This document shows, piece by piece, positions 50,351 through 59,027 of a DNA stretch of 64,000 nt. Each line of letters opens with the position of its first letter. Positions within the stretch are counted from its first letter, which is position 1. The stretch covers positions 134,153 to 198,152 of the forward strand of contig NZ_KN050694.1 in the NCBI RefSeq assembly GCF_000745485.1, given 5' to 3'. The translations under genes were made by a program, and so were the position numbers. Source of the DNA: Methanobacterium veterum (GTDB taxonomy: Archaea; Methanobacteriota; Methanobacteria; Methanobacteriales; Methanobacteriaceae). The notes under the pieces are model-generated. The model was given only the letters and a program-made list of their open reading frames with translations. It did not search any database and was not told the DNA's origin.

Positions 50351-50566
50351 ATGAATAAAATGAGTATAATAAGCTCAATAGTATTAATAATTTCTGTAGG
50401 AAGTATAATCTATGCATTGATATTTAATCCTGCAGATTGGATAGTCTATGGAATTTCAATTATATTTATCCCATTGGGCGTACTCTCATTTGGACTAATA
50501 ATCATGGCAAAAGCCAGAGAAGAAGAGAAAGAAGATAGAAGGAAGGAACCCTTCATCGGATATTAA
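50351..50566 (+). CDS. ehaI: Energy-converting hydrogenase A subunit EhaI
   Basis: This 71-residue protein has two membrane segments (about residues 5-25 and 31-52) and a highly charged C-terminal tail (KAREEEKEDRRKE). AGGTGA precedes the ATG. Size and position between ehaH and ehaJ identify it. It is a small membrane subunit of unknown detailed role. Confidence 0.85.
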   Translation: MNKMSIISSIVLIISVGSIIYALIFNPADWIVYGISIIFIPLGVLSFGLIIMAKAREEEKEDRRKEPFIGY

Positions 50567-50590
50567 TAATCAATTTCAATCGGTGATCAG

Positions 50591-51454
50591 ATGAATTTAA
50601 TGGCAAATATCCTACTAAACGTCCTTATTGCATTCTTAACAGGAAGCTTGCTTCTAGGATTATACAGGAAAGTGGTGGCTAGAGTACAGACTAGGCCAGG
50701 ACCACCAATAATCCAGTACCTTTTACATTTACTTAAATTTTATATTAAAGAGTCATCCTTTACTAAAACGGCTGCAATGCCGTTTTATCTTGGAATAGCC
50801 AGTATAATGATGGTTATATGGATAACTGCGGTAATAGTGGGACCTGTGGTTCAAGGATCGCTTTTAATCATATTTGCCGTATATGCACTTCATAAAATAG
50901 TGGAACACAATGCTGGGTCATCTTCTGGTTCACCTTATGGTAAATTAAGCTGTGTTAGGGCAGTATATTCAGCAGCAGCAGAAGTACCTCTTTTTGCTGT
51001 TCTTGTAATAATATACCTTAAAACAGGATCCATGGGAATTGCAGATATAATAAATTATCAAACAATTCACGGACCTTTACTTTACAGCATACCGCTAGCT
51101 GCGGCAATGTTCTTTGTACTTATAATATCAAAAGCACAGTATACTCCATTTTCAATAACCAAAGGAAAAGATATAGTTTCAGGATATGAAACGGAGCACT
51201 ATGGATTACTGCGAGGATATCTTATGATATCAGAGTCCCTTATGTGGTATATGCTGCTGTGGGTATTTTTAATAGTATTCATTGGAACATTAAGTCCTTT
51301 GTGGCTTTTAATAGGGATGGTGGTAATGACTGTAGTAGTAGCGTTTATAAGTGCTACCACGCCACTTTTAAACCCTAATCACTCTGTAGTACTGCAGATA
51401 ATATTTGCAGCAATCGGAATTATCGGTTCAATATTACTCATGAATGTAATTTAA
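50591..51454 (+). CDS. ehaJ: Energy-converting hydrogenase A subunit EhaJ (NuoH-like)
   Basis: This 287-residue protein has about eight membrane segments and belongs to the complex I subunit 1 (NuoH/HyfC-like) family. The N-terminal [20 protein letters not shown] motif, the [14 protein letters not shown] segment near 130 and the [20 protein letters not shown] loop near 197 carry the acidic residues typical of that family. It links the hydrogenase module with the ion-translocating membrane arm. GGTGATC lies just upstream of the ATG. Confidence 0.93.
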   Translation: MNLMANILLNVLIAFLTGSLLLGLYRKVVARVQTRPGPPIIQYLLHLLKFYIKESSFTKTAAMPFYLGIASIMMVIWITAVIVGPVVQGSLLIIFAVYALHKIVEHNAGSSSGSPYGKLSCVRAVYSAAAEVPLFAVLVIIYLKTGSMGIADIINYQTIHGPLLYSIPLAAAMFFVLIISKAQYTPFSITKGKDIVSGYETEHYGLLRGYLMISESLMWYMLLWVFLIVFIGTLSPLWLLIGMVVMTVVVAFISATTPLLNPNHSVVLQIIFAAIGIIGSILLMNVI

Positions 51455-51480
51455 TTAAAAAAATATGGGGAGAAATAAAA

Positions 51481-51738
51481 ATGATGAAAGAACAGGATAC
51501 GCTCTTCTTAATGGCTCTAGTTGGAGTGGGGGCCATAATAATGAGTGCACTTGCTGTATTTAAACAATGGGTAATTGTAGCTCCTTTAACTATTGCTGTT
51601 GTCTTTCTGGCATTTTTTCTTCTATACCAGAATAGACATAAATTTGCCCATCTTGCAGAATCCCTTGAAAAAGGGGCTTTTATTATAGCGCTTATAGCAT
51701 TTATAGTATCATTTATATACCTTTATAGACCTGCCTGA
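51481..51738 (+). CDS. ehaK: Energy-converting hydrogenase A subunit EhaK
   Basis: This 85-residue protein has three hydrophobic segments and the sequence GVGAIIMSALAVFKQW near residue 14. GGGGAG precedes the ATG at 51481, about ten bases upstream. It is identified by order and size in the operon. A small membrane subunit of the complex. Confidence 0.85.
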   Translation: MMKEQDTLFLMALVGVGAIIMSALAVFKQWVIVAPLTIAVVFLAFFLLYQNRHKFAHLAESLEKGAFIIALIAFIVSFIYLYRPA

Positions 51739-51749
51739 ATGGTGATATC

Positions 51750-52073
51750 ATGGATTTAATAATTTATCTCACATATATACTTTCATTTGTAATTGGAATG
51801 ATTGTAGGGCTTTTACTTAGTTATAAAAAGTACACTGAACCTTTCGTTAGCAAAAATATTGATCTGGTGGCCCTTGTAATTTCAATTATTGGATGGATAC
51901 TGTTATTAAATAGTCAACTTATCATGCTGATTCCACAGTATATTTCAATTACAGTAGGGCTGTTCTTTGTGGCTGCTGTACTTGGAATGAGACCTGGATA
52001 TGGAAGATATGAATTAGCAATTGGATTTATAGTATCTGGCCTTATTTGGCTTGTAGGGATGGTTCTTTTATGA
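51750..52073 (+). CDS. ehaL: Energy-converting hydrogenase A subunit EhaL
   Basis: This 107-residue protein has four membrane segments, with LLLSYKKYTEPFVSKNIDL after the first and a GMRPGYGRYELAIG loop near 79-92. GGTGATA precedes the ATG at 51750. The stop overlaps ehaM as ATGA. It is identified by order, size and hydrophobic character. Confidence 0.87.
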   Translation: MDLIIYLTYILSFVIGMIVGLLLSYKKYTEPFVSKNIDLVALVISIIGWILLLNSQLIMLIPQYISITVGLFFVAAVLGMRPGYGRYELAIGFIVSGLIWLVGMVLL

Positions 52074-52465
52074 ATACTGATTTAAAAAAAAGTGAATCAT
52101 TAATGGAACTTATGAAAAAAAGAATTTTAGACAGTTACAGATGGCAGGAAGATATAATAAAGCCATTTTCAAAGGAAATGGGTATCACTACTCAAGAACT
52201 GGAAAAGATTTTAATGAGGCGATTAGACATGTCGAGCCTGGAAGCTTTACATCCGCGGTTTGAATCGTCTAGATATAGTTGTATGCTTGATAAAATACAT
52301 TCAGACCTGCAAATTTGCTGGCTTTCTGATGTAATGGAGATTATATCAAAGGAAGATGCTGATGCAATAAAAGACAAAATTGCAAAAGAAGTTATTAATG
52401 GTAAATCTTATGAAGATGCCATAAGTGATGGTAAAAAAGAATTGATTGAATATCTTATGAGGTAA
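52070..52465 (+). CDS. ehaM: Energy-converting hydrogenase A subunit EhaM (DUF1959)
   Basis: This soluble, helical protein of about 131 residues fits the DUF1959 family found in eha operons. Motifs include [39 protein letters not shown] sequence near 30-62 (key parts [10 protein letters not shown] and LEALHPRFE). The ATG at 52070 is preferred because it forms an ATGA overlap with ehaL; a frame from 52046 has no site. It is expected on the cytoplasmic side of the complex. Confidence 0.88.
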   Translation: MNTDLKKSESLMELMKKRILDSYRWQEDIIKPFSKEMGITTQELEKILMRRLDMSSLEALHPRFESSRYSCMLDKIHSDLQICWLSDVMEIISKEDADAIKDKIAKEVINGKSYEDAISDGKKELIEYLMR

Positions 52466-52469
52466 AGAA

Positions 52470-52919
52470 ATGTTAGATGCGCTTAAAGATATCGTAAGGA
52501 AAAGCTCTATTCACGCCTGTCTTATAAATACTGGAGGATGTAATGGGTGTGATATTGAAGTAGTTGCCCTTTTATCTCCTCGTTATGATTTAGAACAGTA
52601 TGGGATTTATTTCCACAATAATCCAAGAGAAGCTGATGTAATTTTAGTTACAGGACCAGTAGCCGAACAGTGGAAAGAAAATCTACAAAGACTTTATGCT
52701 AAAGCTCCGAATCCTAAGATAGTGGTTGCAATTGGAGCATGCCCACTTTCAGGAAACGTTTACAATCAGGAAGGTAGTGCAATATACCCTCCTCTTCATG
52801 ATTTTATTCCAGTGGATGCATCAGTTCCAGGATGCCCACCAAGACCAACAGAAATATTAAAGGCCCTTCTGGCAGTTGGTCCCGATGCAATAGCAGCCAA
52901 AGGGAGGCAAAGTAAATGA
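52470..52919 (+). CDS. ehaN: Energy-converting hydrogenase A small subunit EhaN (NuoB-like)
   Basis: This 149-residue hydrogenase small subunit binds the proximal [4Fe-4S] cluster. The ligands are in the motifs [12 protein letters not shown] (CxxC near residue 22), AIGACPLSG near 91 and VPGCPPRP near 122, as in NuoB and Ech-type small subunits. It receives electrons from EhaO and passes them to polyferredoxin subunits. It overlaps ehaO as ATGA. The length is typical for this class. Confidence 0.95.
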   Translation: MLDALKDIVRKSSIHACLINTGGCNGCDIEVVALLSPRYDLEQYGIYFHNNPREADVILVTGPVAEQWKENLQRLYAKAPNPKIVVAIGACPLSGNVYNQEGSAIYPPLHDFIPVDASVPGCPPRPTEILKALLAVGPDAIAAKGRQSK

Positions 52920-54061
52920 TAGTTCCTATAGGACCACTTCACCCTGCACTTAAAGAACCTCTGCGTTTAAAACTCCATACAAAGGGAGAAAGAGTTATAG
53001 GCGCTGAAATAGATTATGGTTATGTTTATCGAGGTATTGAAAAAGTTATGGAAGGAAAAACCTGGCAAAAATGTGTTTATTTATCCGAAAGGGTTTGTGG
53101 AATATGTTCATATGTACATACAATGACATTCACTGAAACATTTGAAAAGATTGCAGGTGCAGAACCCCCATTAAGGGCTCAATTTTTAAGGGTAATTGCC
53201 AATGAACTGGACAGAATACAAAGCCATTTACTCGCAAATTCAACATATTTCAACACAATTGAACATGAAACCTTATTTATGTACATGCTTTCCATGAGAG
53301 AGCTTATTATGGATGCTATTGAACTTTTAACTGGTAACAGGGTTCATATGGCATGGAATGTTGTTGGGGGAGTGAGGTTAGATGCTAAGGAAGTTCATCT
53401 AAAAAGTATTCTGGATCTTTTAGATAAATTTGAGTCACAATATGCCAAATATCCTCAAATGTTTGAACACGGCCCGCTCTTAGGCTTAAGATCTAGAGAT
53501 GTGGGAGTTATATCTAAAGAAGATTCACTTAAAGCAAGGACTGTAGGACCAATAGCCAGAGCTTCATCCATAAAACATGATTGGAGATCGGATAAACCTG
53601 TATACAAAGACCATTTAGATTTCAATGTAATCTGGCGTGATGAAGGAGATAATTTCGCAAGAAATATGAACCGATTTGATGAGGTTACAGAATCAGTGAA
53701 AATGATCAGGCAGGCTATAGAAAACCTTCCTGAAGGTAAGGTAAGGACTAAAGTAGATATACCTGCAGGATACGCTGATAACAGAAATGAAGCTCCAAGG
53801 GGCGAAGTAGCATACATGATAGAAACAAATGGTAATCTAATAAAGAACATTTCCATAAGGACTCCAAGTATAATGAACATCGATGCATGCGCTAGATACA
53901 TGCTTAAAGATGTAGCCACAGTTGCAGATGCTGTTGCTACTTATGCAAGCGTAGATCCATGTGTTGCATGTACAGAAAGAGTTACAGTAATAAATGAAGA
54001 ATCAAGTAAAGTTACAGAATTTGATGGAATACAGAATGTAAATTCAATTAATTTGAGGTAA
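52916..54061 (+). CDS. ehaO: Energy-converting hydrogenase A large subunit EhaO ([NiFe], NuoD-like)
   Basis: This 381-residue catalytic subunit carries the [NiFe] site. The N-terminal [13 protein letters not shown] motif near residue 57 and the C-terminal [10 protein letters not shown] motif near 350 give the four cysteine ligands, so the enzyme should be active. The start overlaps ehaN. The 3' end lies inside the left copy of a 21-base direct repeat (54034-54054) whose second copy is 320 bases further on, beyond a hairpin array. The last two codons read Leu-Arg, whereas the sequence following the second copy would give Leu-Lys and a stop, so an insertion may have altered the end of this gene. 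Confidence 0.95.
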   Translation: MIVPIGPLHPALKEPLRLKLHTKGERVIGAEIDYGYVYRGIEKVMEGKTWQKCVYLSERVCGICSYVHTMTFTETFEKIAGAEPPLRAQFLRVIANELDRIQSHLLANSTYFNTIEHETLFMYMLSMRELIMDAIELLTGNRVHMAWNVVGGVRLDAKEVHLKSILDLLDKFESQYAKYPQMFEHGPLLGLRSRDVGVISKEDSLKARTVGPIARASSIKHDWRSDKPVYKDHLDFNVIWRDEGDNFARNMNRFDEVTESVKMIRQAIENLPEGKVRTKVDIPAGYADNRNEAPRGEVAYMIETNGNLIKNISIRTPSIMNIDACARYMLKDVATVADAVATYASVDPCVACTERVTVINEESSKVTEFDGIQNVNSINLR

Positions 54062-54374
54062 TAGTGTTTGATCAACCCCTGCAAAATCTGTCAAATCTTC
54101 GATTTGACGTTGAAGGAAAATATACGGTTTTCCTGAACCGCGAAACAATAGTTTCGCAGGCAGCAAAAATCTTTGATTTTTGCATGCTTTGATTTTGCGG
54201 GCCCGAAAATCTTCGATTTTCGACGGCTTTCTTAAAGCCTGCAAAAACAATGTTTTTGTGGCGCCAAAAATTCCCTCAAAAAATCTTCGATTTTTTGGGG
54301 CTCCAAAAACCAAAGGTTTTTTGGAAGCTTTGAATTTTTGAGTGGTTGATTCGGAATGTAAATTCAATTAATTT
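54034..54374 (+). repeat. 21-base perfect direct repeats flanking palindrome array B
   Basis: The 21 bases at 54034-54054 (starting GAATGTAAATTC, ending AATTAATTT) are repeated exactly at 54354-54374. The left copy is inside the ehaO coding end; the right copy precedes ehaP. The 299 bases between them consist almost entirely of hairpins. This has the form of a target-site duplication around an inserted element, or of a recombination-made duplication. Confidence 0.85.
54071..54350. repeat. Palindrome array B: nested, tree-like array of nine hairpins
   Basis: Outer arms ATCAACC (54071-54077) and GGTTGAT (54344-54350) enclose the array. A branch GCAAAATC/GATTTTGC (54081-54088 with 54191-54198) encloses hairpins at 54090-54108, 54115-54133, 54140-54157 and 54163-54183. 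Further hairpins lie at 54204-54222, 54225-54239 and 54242-54258. A second branch CAAAAATTC/GAATTTTTG (54265-54273 with 54332-54340) encloses hairpins at 54277-54297 and 54303-54324. Stems are 6-9 bp, mostly perfect, mostly with three-base loops (TTC, TTT, CTT, AAT, AAA), and differ from each other in sequence. The whole lies between ehaO and ehaP. Confidence 0.85.
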
Positions 54375-54397
54375 AAAATAATTAAAGATGGTGTTTT

Positions 54398-55435
54398 ATG
54401 TCTTCAGTAATATGGTACTTATACGAATTTGCAAGAAAAGGGTGGCTTGAGAACTTTGCAGGTGCTGCAACCAATAAGGAGATAGTAGAAGCACCTGATA
54501 GGTTCAGAGATTTCCCCGAAGTTGTAAGAGAACTGTGCATTGCTTGTGGTGCATGTACGGCAGCATGTCCATCTCCAGCTGCTATAAAACTTGTAAGAAC
54601 AAAAGACAAGGATGAAGAGAATGGGGAAGGAATGACTTACCCTGTTATAAATACAGACGCATGTATACGGTGCGGTTTTTGTGCAGAAGTATGTCCCACG
54701 GATCCCAAAACACTCAGAACTGGTGAAAGTCATTTAATTCGTGAAGAATTCACAATACTGCCTGCAGAAAAGATGTTTGTTATTGATGATTATCTCTGCA
54801 TCAGGTGTAAAAAGTGTATGAAAGCCTGTAAAGTTGAAGGCGCCATTATTGAAGAAGACAATAAGATCATGATAGACCAATCCAAATGTGTAGCATGTGG
54901 TGATTGTGCCAAAACATGCCCAGTAAAAGGTTCCATTAAAGGAATATACATTTCTGATGTTGAAGGTCAAAAAGATGTAATTAATATGGTGGTACAGACC
55001 CTTGAAAATTTAATAGAGTCTAAACAGGATGAACTTAAAGATCTTCCGCCTGAAAAAGCAGTTACCTTTGAAGTTCCATTTGAGGATATTCTGGAAAAAG
55101 CTCGCGAAATTATGCCTGATGAAGCGCGTATAAGGGATCTGGTTGAAAAAGTAACAGATAGATTAAAACTTAGAGTCATTACATGGGACGATTCTAAATG
55201 TAAGCAATGCAGATTATGTGTTGATGAATGTCCTACTGGCGCCATAACTTATGATGAAGAAAAAGGTACAGTCAGAGATTCTAATAAATGCCTGAGATGC
55301 ACCACATGTTATCAAACATGTCCATTTGGTGTGGCAGGATTTTATGTTGCAAGATTTTTACTTACACAGAGTGAAGTGAAAGGTGATGAAATCCTTGTAA
55401 CTGTAAAACCAGCATTATTACCCGTGGGGGAATGA
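54398..55435 (+). CDS. ehaP: Eha polyferredoxin subunit EhaP, six [4Fe-4S] motifs
   Basis: This 345-residue iron-sulfur protein has six CxxCxxCxxxC motifs, beginning near residues 47, 80, 127, 151, 264 and 293 (for example [24 protein letters not shown] and [12 protein letters not shown]). The third ends in CK rather than CP. A helical linker of about 85 residues separates motifs four and five. It matches the 6[4Fe-4S] polyferredoxin known from eha operons and would carry electrons between the hydrogenase module and ferredoxin partners. The ATG at 54398 has GGTG upstream, right after the hairpin array. Confidence 0.93.
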   Translation: MSSVIWYLYEFARKGWLENFAGAATNKEIVEAPDRFRDFPEVVRELCIACGACTAACPSPAAIKLVRTKDKDEENGEGMTYPVINTDACIRCGFCAEVCPTDPKTLRTGESHLIREEFTILPAEKMFVIDDYLCIRCKKCMKACKVEGAIIEEDNKIMIDQSKCVACGDCAKTCPVKGSIKGIYISDVEGQKDVINMVVQTLENLIESKQDELKDLPPEKAVTFEVPFEDILEKAREIMPDEARIRDLVEKVTDRLKLRVITWDDSKCKQCRLCVDECPTGAITYDEEKGTVRDSNKCLRCTTCYQTCPFGVAGFYVARFLLTQSEVKGDEILVTVKPALLPVGE

Positions 55436-55493
55436 TAAAATTCCTGAAACTAAAACTGATAAAAGATCATACAAGCCACTTAGGGAAGTAGAA

Positions 55494-56789
55494 GTGGCAT
55501 ATGAAATAGATTCATCTAAATGTGAACAGTGTATAGATAAACCCTGTCTTCAAGCCTGTCCTGTGGATGCAGTCCATGAAGTACCTCCAGATAAACACAT
55601 AGAAATTGATGATAAGTGTTTTGGATGCGTACTTTGTAGAGAAGCATGTCCATTTGATGCTATAAAAATGGAAACCACTTTAGCAGAAGCTGTAAGGGAA
55701 AATGTTCCTAACATCAACCCTAAATTGTGCAGAAGATGCGGTGCATGTGTAAATGCATGCAGAACTGGTGCAATTCAGCTTATATCTTCAGGTAGAGAAG
55801 AAGCTCACAGTGTAATTGATGAAGAAAAATGTGTTAAATGCGGTTACTGTTCCCGAGTATGCCCTACAGAAGCTATAAAATATGGTGAAATTTTACCAAG
55901 GTCTGTAGCAGGTGGAAAAGGAGTAGTTGTAAATGAAAAGCAGTGTATTGGATGTATGACATGTACAAGGGTTTGTCCGTCTAAAGGAGCTATAAATGTA
56001 GGTAAAATAAGTAAATTACCTTATATAAATCCTGCATATTGTGCAAGATGTGAAGAGTGTATGGATGTATGCCCGTCAACTGCAATTAGGTATTCTTCAA
56101 GAAAAAAGGCTTACGAAAAATTCGGCAAAATCAAAACAATGGAAATAGTTTCTGAACTTCTTGAAAAAGAAACAAAAAAACTTGCAAGAGATGCAGGTAA
56201 AGTAGACAATATCTTGAATAAAATTTCAAGGGATGTCAGCTTTGAACACACTGAAGATGAATTTGAAATTGATATAACAGATAAGTTAAAGGATGAAATC
56301 AGAGCTGCTATGGATGGTGCCCTCGAAATTGAGGATATAAAAGATGTAATTGAAAGCACAGTTCCAAAAAGAAACATAGCTGTAGTTGAAGAAAGCTGTA
56401 TAGGATGCGGTGCGTGTATTGGTACCTGTCCAGTTGAAGCAATCGAGCTTGAAATGCCTTCCCCTGTTCATGTTGGTGAAGAGTGCATTTACTGTGGAAA
56501 ATGCGTTGAAACATGTCCATTTGGGTCTATAGTTCTTAAAGAAGAATATTATGATACCCATGATAATAAAATATTCTTTGTTCGAAAGAATTTAGAAGGT
56601 CCAAGAACTGGAGAGATAGCTATTGATAGCGAAACATGCCAGCTGTGCGGAGTATGTGTAAATAAATGCCCTAAAGATGCAATGAGTATCGAAGAGGGTA
56701 AAGTAGTAGTAGATACTGAAAAATGTATAGTATGTGACACATGTGAAGTGACATGTCCAGTAGGTGCTGTAAAATTAAAAGCACCTTAA
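55494..56789 (+). CDS. ehaQ: Eha polyferredoxin subunit EhaQ, ten [4Fe-4S] motifs
   Basis: This 431-residue protein has ten cysteine clusters. The first is a variant [14 protein letters not shown] with a longer spacing, and the others are regular CxxCxxCxxxC. This agrees with the 10[4Fe-4S] polyferredoxin described for eha. A helical linker without cysteines lies at about residues 205-295, between motifs six and seven. The GTG at 55494 follows AGGGAAG. The same frame is open upstream back to the end of ehaP and looks coding-like, but has no ATG, GTG or TTG, so an unusual start farther upstream cannot be excluded. Confidence 0.92.
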   Translation: MAYEIDSSKCEQCIDKPCLQACPVDAVHEVPPDKHIEIDDKCFGCVLCREACPFDAIKMETTLAEAVRENVPNINPKLCRRCGACVNACRTGAIQLISSGREEAHSVIDEEKCVKCGYCSRVCPTEAIKYGEILPRSVAGGKGVVVNEKQCIGCMTCTRVCPSKGAINVGKISKLPYINPAYCARCEECMDVCPSTAIRYSSRKKAYEKFGKIKTMEIVSELLEKETKKLARDAGKVDNILNKISRDVSFEHTEDEFEIDITDKLKDEIRAAMDGALEIEDIKDVIESTVPKRNIAVVEESCIGCGACIGTCPVEAIELEMPSPVHVGEECIYCGKCVETCPFGSIVLKEEYYDTHDNKIFFVRKNLEGPRTGEIAIDSETCQLCGVCVNKCPKDAMSIEEGKVVVDTEKCIVCDTCEVTCPVGAVKLKAP

Positions 56790-56836
56790 TTTAATTATTT
56801 GAATTTCCGATTTGCGAAATTCATTTTGTAACCGTG

Positions 56837-57062
56837 AAAAAGCAAAGCTTTTTGTATATTTACTAAATTTATATTTTAAAATTTATTTTTTTAATTGGAG
56901 GTTGAAGGAAAATCTCAATTGAAAATTGAGATTTTTTGAACTTTCGAAAATCATTTATGATTTTCGAATGCCGGTGGAAACTACATTTCCTCGGCCCCTG
57001 AATGCAAAGCATTCGAGGGCCTGAACACTAGTGTTCGGCGGCCCCAAATATGGAATATTTGG
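56837..57062. repeat. Palindrome array C: seven hairpins between ehaQ and ehaR
   Basis: Consecutive inverted repeats lie at 56837-56853 (7 bp, AAA loop), 56909-56935 (perfect 12 bp, GAA loop), 56943-56968 (11 bp, TTTA loop), 56970-56995 (GCCG/CGGC around GGAAA/TTTCC) and 57000-57014 (6 bp, AAA loop, inside a longer GCCC/GGGC stem). Two more are at 57023-57036 (perfect 14-base palindrome inside GGGCC/GGCCC) and 57044-57062 (perfect 8 bp, GGA loop). The last stem's 3' arm runs into the GGAGG ribosome-binding site of ehaR. A GTTGAAGGAAAAT string at 56901-56913 is shared with array B near 54109. Confidence 0.8.
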
Positions 57063-57065
57063 AGG
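57061..57065 (+). promoter_or_regulatory. Shine-Dalgarno site of ehaR, partly inside a hairpin
   Basis: GGAGG at 57061-57065 lies eight bases before the TTG start of ehaR. Its first two bases form the end of the perfect 8-bp stem at 57044-57062. Folding of this stem in mRNA could therefore limit ribosome access. Confidence 0.6.
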
Positions 57066-57072
57066 AATAAAC

Positions 57073-58098
57073 TTGGGTAGGAAAGTTTTTATTTCTGATT
57101 GTGAAGGTCCTATATCTATAAATGATAATGCATTTGAACTTGCGGGTATTTTTATCGAAGATGGGGAAAAATTTTTCACCGTACTCAGTAAATATGATGA
57201 TATTCTGGTTGATGAAGTTAAAAGAGAAGGATACTATGCTGGAGGAACTTTAAAATTGATTGTTCCGTTCTTAAAAGCATATGGTGCTACAAATCATAGT
57301 ATAATAAATTTTTCCAGGGAAAATGTACTTCTCCTTCCTGGTGCGGCAGATACAATGCAGTTTATAGATAGTATAATGCCTTCTTTCATTGTAAGTACGA
57401 GCTATGAGCAATATATTCAGGCTCTTTGCGATATAATCAAATTTCCATTTGAAAATACCTATTCAACTAATCTGGATATGGATGCATATTCAATTAATGA
57501 AGAAGATAAAGAAAAACTAATGGAATTTAGAAACACTGTAATGGAAAATCCAGACTTTGAAGTAATTGACAAAATATTTTGGGATGATATTCCTGAGATG
57601 GAAATCAGTAAAATCACAGAAAAGATAAAGCCTGTTGGTGGAGAAGGTAAAAAAGAAGCTATTATAGATATTTTAGACAGGTTCAGCTTTGAAAATTCGG
57701 ATATCATGTATGTTGGGGACAGTATAACTGATGCTGAGCCTTTAAGATTTGCAAAAGAGCATGGAGGGCTTGCAATTTCATTTAATGGGAATGAATATGC
57801 TATAAAAGAAGCAGAAATTGCAATAATGGCAGATAATACAGTTATAACGGCAATTATTGCGGATCTATTTAACAGATTTGGAAAAGATGAAGTTATTAAT
57901 TTCATTAAGTCATATATGGATAATACTGAAGATGCCATTAATAGTTATCCTGTAAATAAAAAACTTAAAGAAGCAATAAAACAGGTAAATCTCCCCAAAA
58001 TTGCGATTGTAACCAGCGAAAATTTTGAAACACTCGTTGATGAAAGTAAGACCTTTAGAAGATTGGTTAGGGGAGAATTGATAGGTGCATTAGGATAA
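57073..58098 (+). CDS. ehaR: Energy-converting hydrogenase A subunit EhaR (HAD-like)
   Basis: This soluble protein of about 341 residues belongs to the HAD superfamily. It has motif I as SDCEGPIS near residue 8 (DxE instead of the usual DxD), a VGGEGKKEAI lysine motif near 198 and motif IV YVGDSITDAEP near 222. The changed motif I suggests reduced or altered phosphatase activity. The TTG at 57073 is chosen because GGAGG lies eight bases upstream; a frame from 57031 would begin inside the hairpin array. It is one of the soluble tail genes of the eha operon; its task in the complex is unknown. Confidence 0.85.
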   Translation: MGRKVFISDCEGPISINDNAFELAGIFIEDGEKFFTVLSKYDDILVDEVKREGYYAGGTLKLIVPFLKAYGATNHSIINFSRENVLLLPGAADTMQFIDSIMPSFIVSTSYEQYIQALCDIIKFPFENTYSTNLDMDAYSINEEDKEKLMEFRNTVMENPDFEVIDKIFWDDIPEMEISKITEKIKPVGGEGKKEAIIDILDRFSFENSDIMYVGDSITDAEPLRFAKEHGGLAISFNGNEYAIKEAEIAIMADNTVITAIIADLFNRFGKDEVINFIKSYMDNTEDAINSYPVNKKLKEAIKQVNLPKIAIVTSENFETLVDESKTFRRLVRGELIGALG

Positions 58099-58126
58099 TG
58101 TATCAAAATATTATTGAGTTGATAAA

Positions 58127-59005
58127 ATGAATATGGAAAATACTTACTGTGAAGCATTTGATGGAATCTGTTGCAGAGTAATTGTAACAGCAGACAATAA
58201 TGAAATCCTTCAAAGAGCAGCTTATGATGCAACAGCAACTCCTGGAACTGTTATTGGACGTGTTGAAGGAGGTATCGAGGGCTGGCTAAGCGCTGATGAG
58301 ACACCTGATGGGAGAAAAGGAGCAGTACTTCAAATATGGTACCCAAAAGAGGATATCAAGAAATTCGAAGTGGAATTATCATATAGAATAAGGCAGGATA
58401 TACTTGTAAAACCTTTTACTGCACTTTTTGATGCTTCAAAAAATCCTGCTGGAAAAATGGATATGATGAGGGATGTAGGCCATTGCGGTGATGGTTATGA
58501 GTGGGAAGAAGAAAATTATGGGCGTAACATGATAGTTGTGCCTATAGCTATTCCTGATTTCCAGATAGAACGTGATGTAGGATACATGCGTGGAATTATG
58601 GGTGCAAATTTCTGGTATATGTGCAGTACTAAGGAAGCTGTGATGGAAGCTGGAATGGAAGCATTGAATGCTATAGGTGAAGTTGAAGGTGCTATAACTC
58701 CTTTTGATATTTGTTCAGCAGCTTCTAAACCTGAAACAAATTATCCATGGATAGGACCAACAACAAATCATCCTTACTGCCCTTCACTTAAAAAAACTCT
58801 TGAAGAAGAATCAATGGTTCCTAATAATGTTAAATATATTCCTGAAATTGTGATTAATGGTTTAAGTATAAATATAACAAAGAAAGCTATGAAAGCAGGG
58901 ATTGAAGCAGTAATGGATATTGATGGTGTTGTAAGCGTCTCTGCAGGAAATTATGGTGGCCAGTTAGGAGATCATAAGATATATTTAAATGAATTGTTTG
59001 AATAA
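58127..59005 (+). CDS. ehaS: EhaS, formylmethanofuran:H4MPT formyltransferase (Ftr)-like protein
   Basis: This 292-residue protein is a clear relative of Ftr, the methanogenesis enzyme that moves the formyl group from formylmethanofuran to tetrahydromethanopterin. Shared features are TYCEAF at the start, ETPDGRKG near 57, [16 protein letters not shown] near 194, an EIVINGLSI segment near 246 and the C-terminal [11 protein letters not shown]. The length is close to Ftr (about 297). Eha feeds ferredoxin for the first step of CO2 reduction, so an Ftr homolog in the operon is suggestive. Whether it is catalytic is unknown. No strong ribosome-binding site is seen before the ATG at 58127. Confidence 0.88.
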   Translation: MNMENTYCEAFDGICCRVIVTADNNEILQRAAYDATATPGTVIGRVEGGIEGWLSADETPDGRKGAVLQIWYPKEDIKKFEVELSYRIRQDILVKPFTALFDASKNPAGKMDMMRDVGHCGDGYEWEEENYGRNMIVVPIAIPDFQIERDVGYMRGIMGANFWYMCSTKEAVMEAGMEALNAIGEVEGAITPFDICSAASKPETNYPWIGPTTNHPYCPSLKKTLEEESMVPNNVKYIPEIVINGLSINITKKAMKAGIEAVMDIDGVVSVSAGNYGGQLGDHKIYLNELFE

Positions 59006-59027
59006 ATTTAAGCTAAAGGAGAATTTA

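Noticed and set aside
54044..54367. 107-codon minus-strand frame across array B
   Set aside because: It is a translation of the hairpin array and contains repeated low-information segments; there is no ribosome-binding site.
54419..56561. Several antisense frames opposite the polyferredoxin genes
   Set aside because: They are cysteine/threonine/asparagine-rich mirror frames of the cluster motifs, a known artefact opposite ferredoxin genes.
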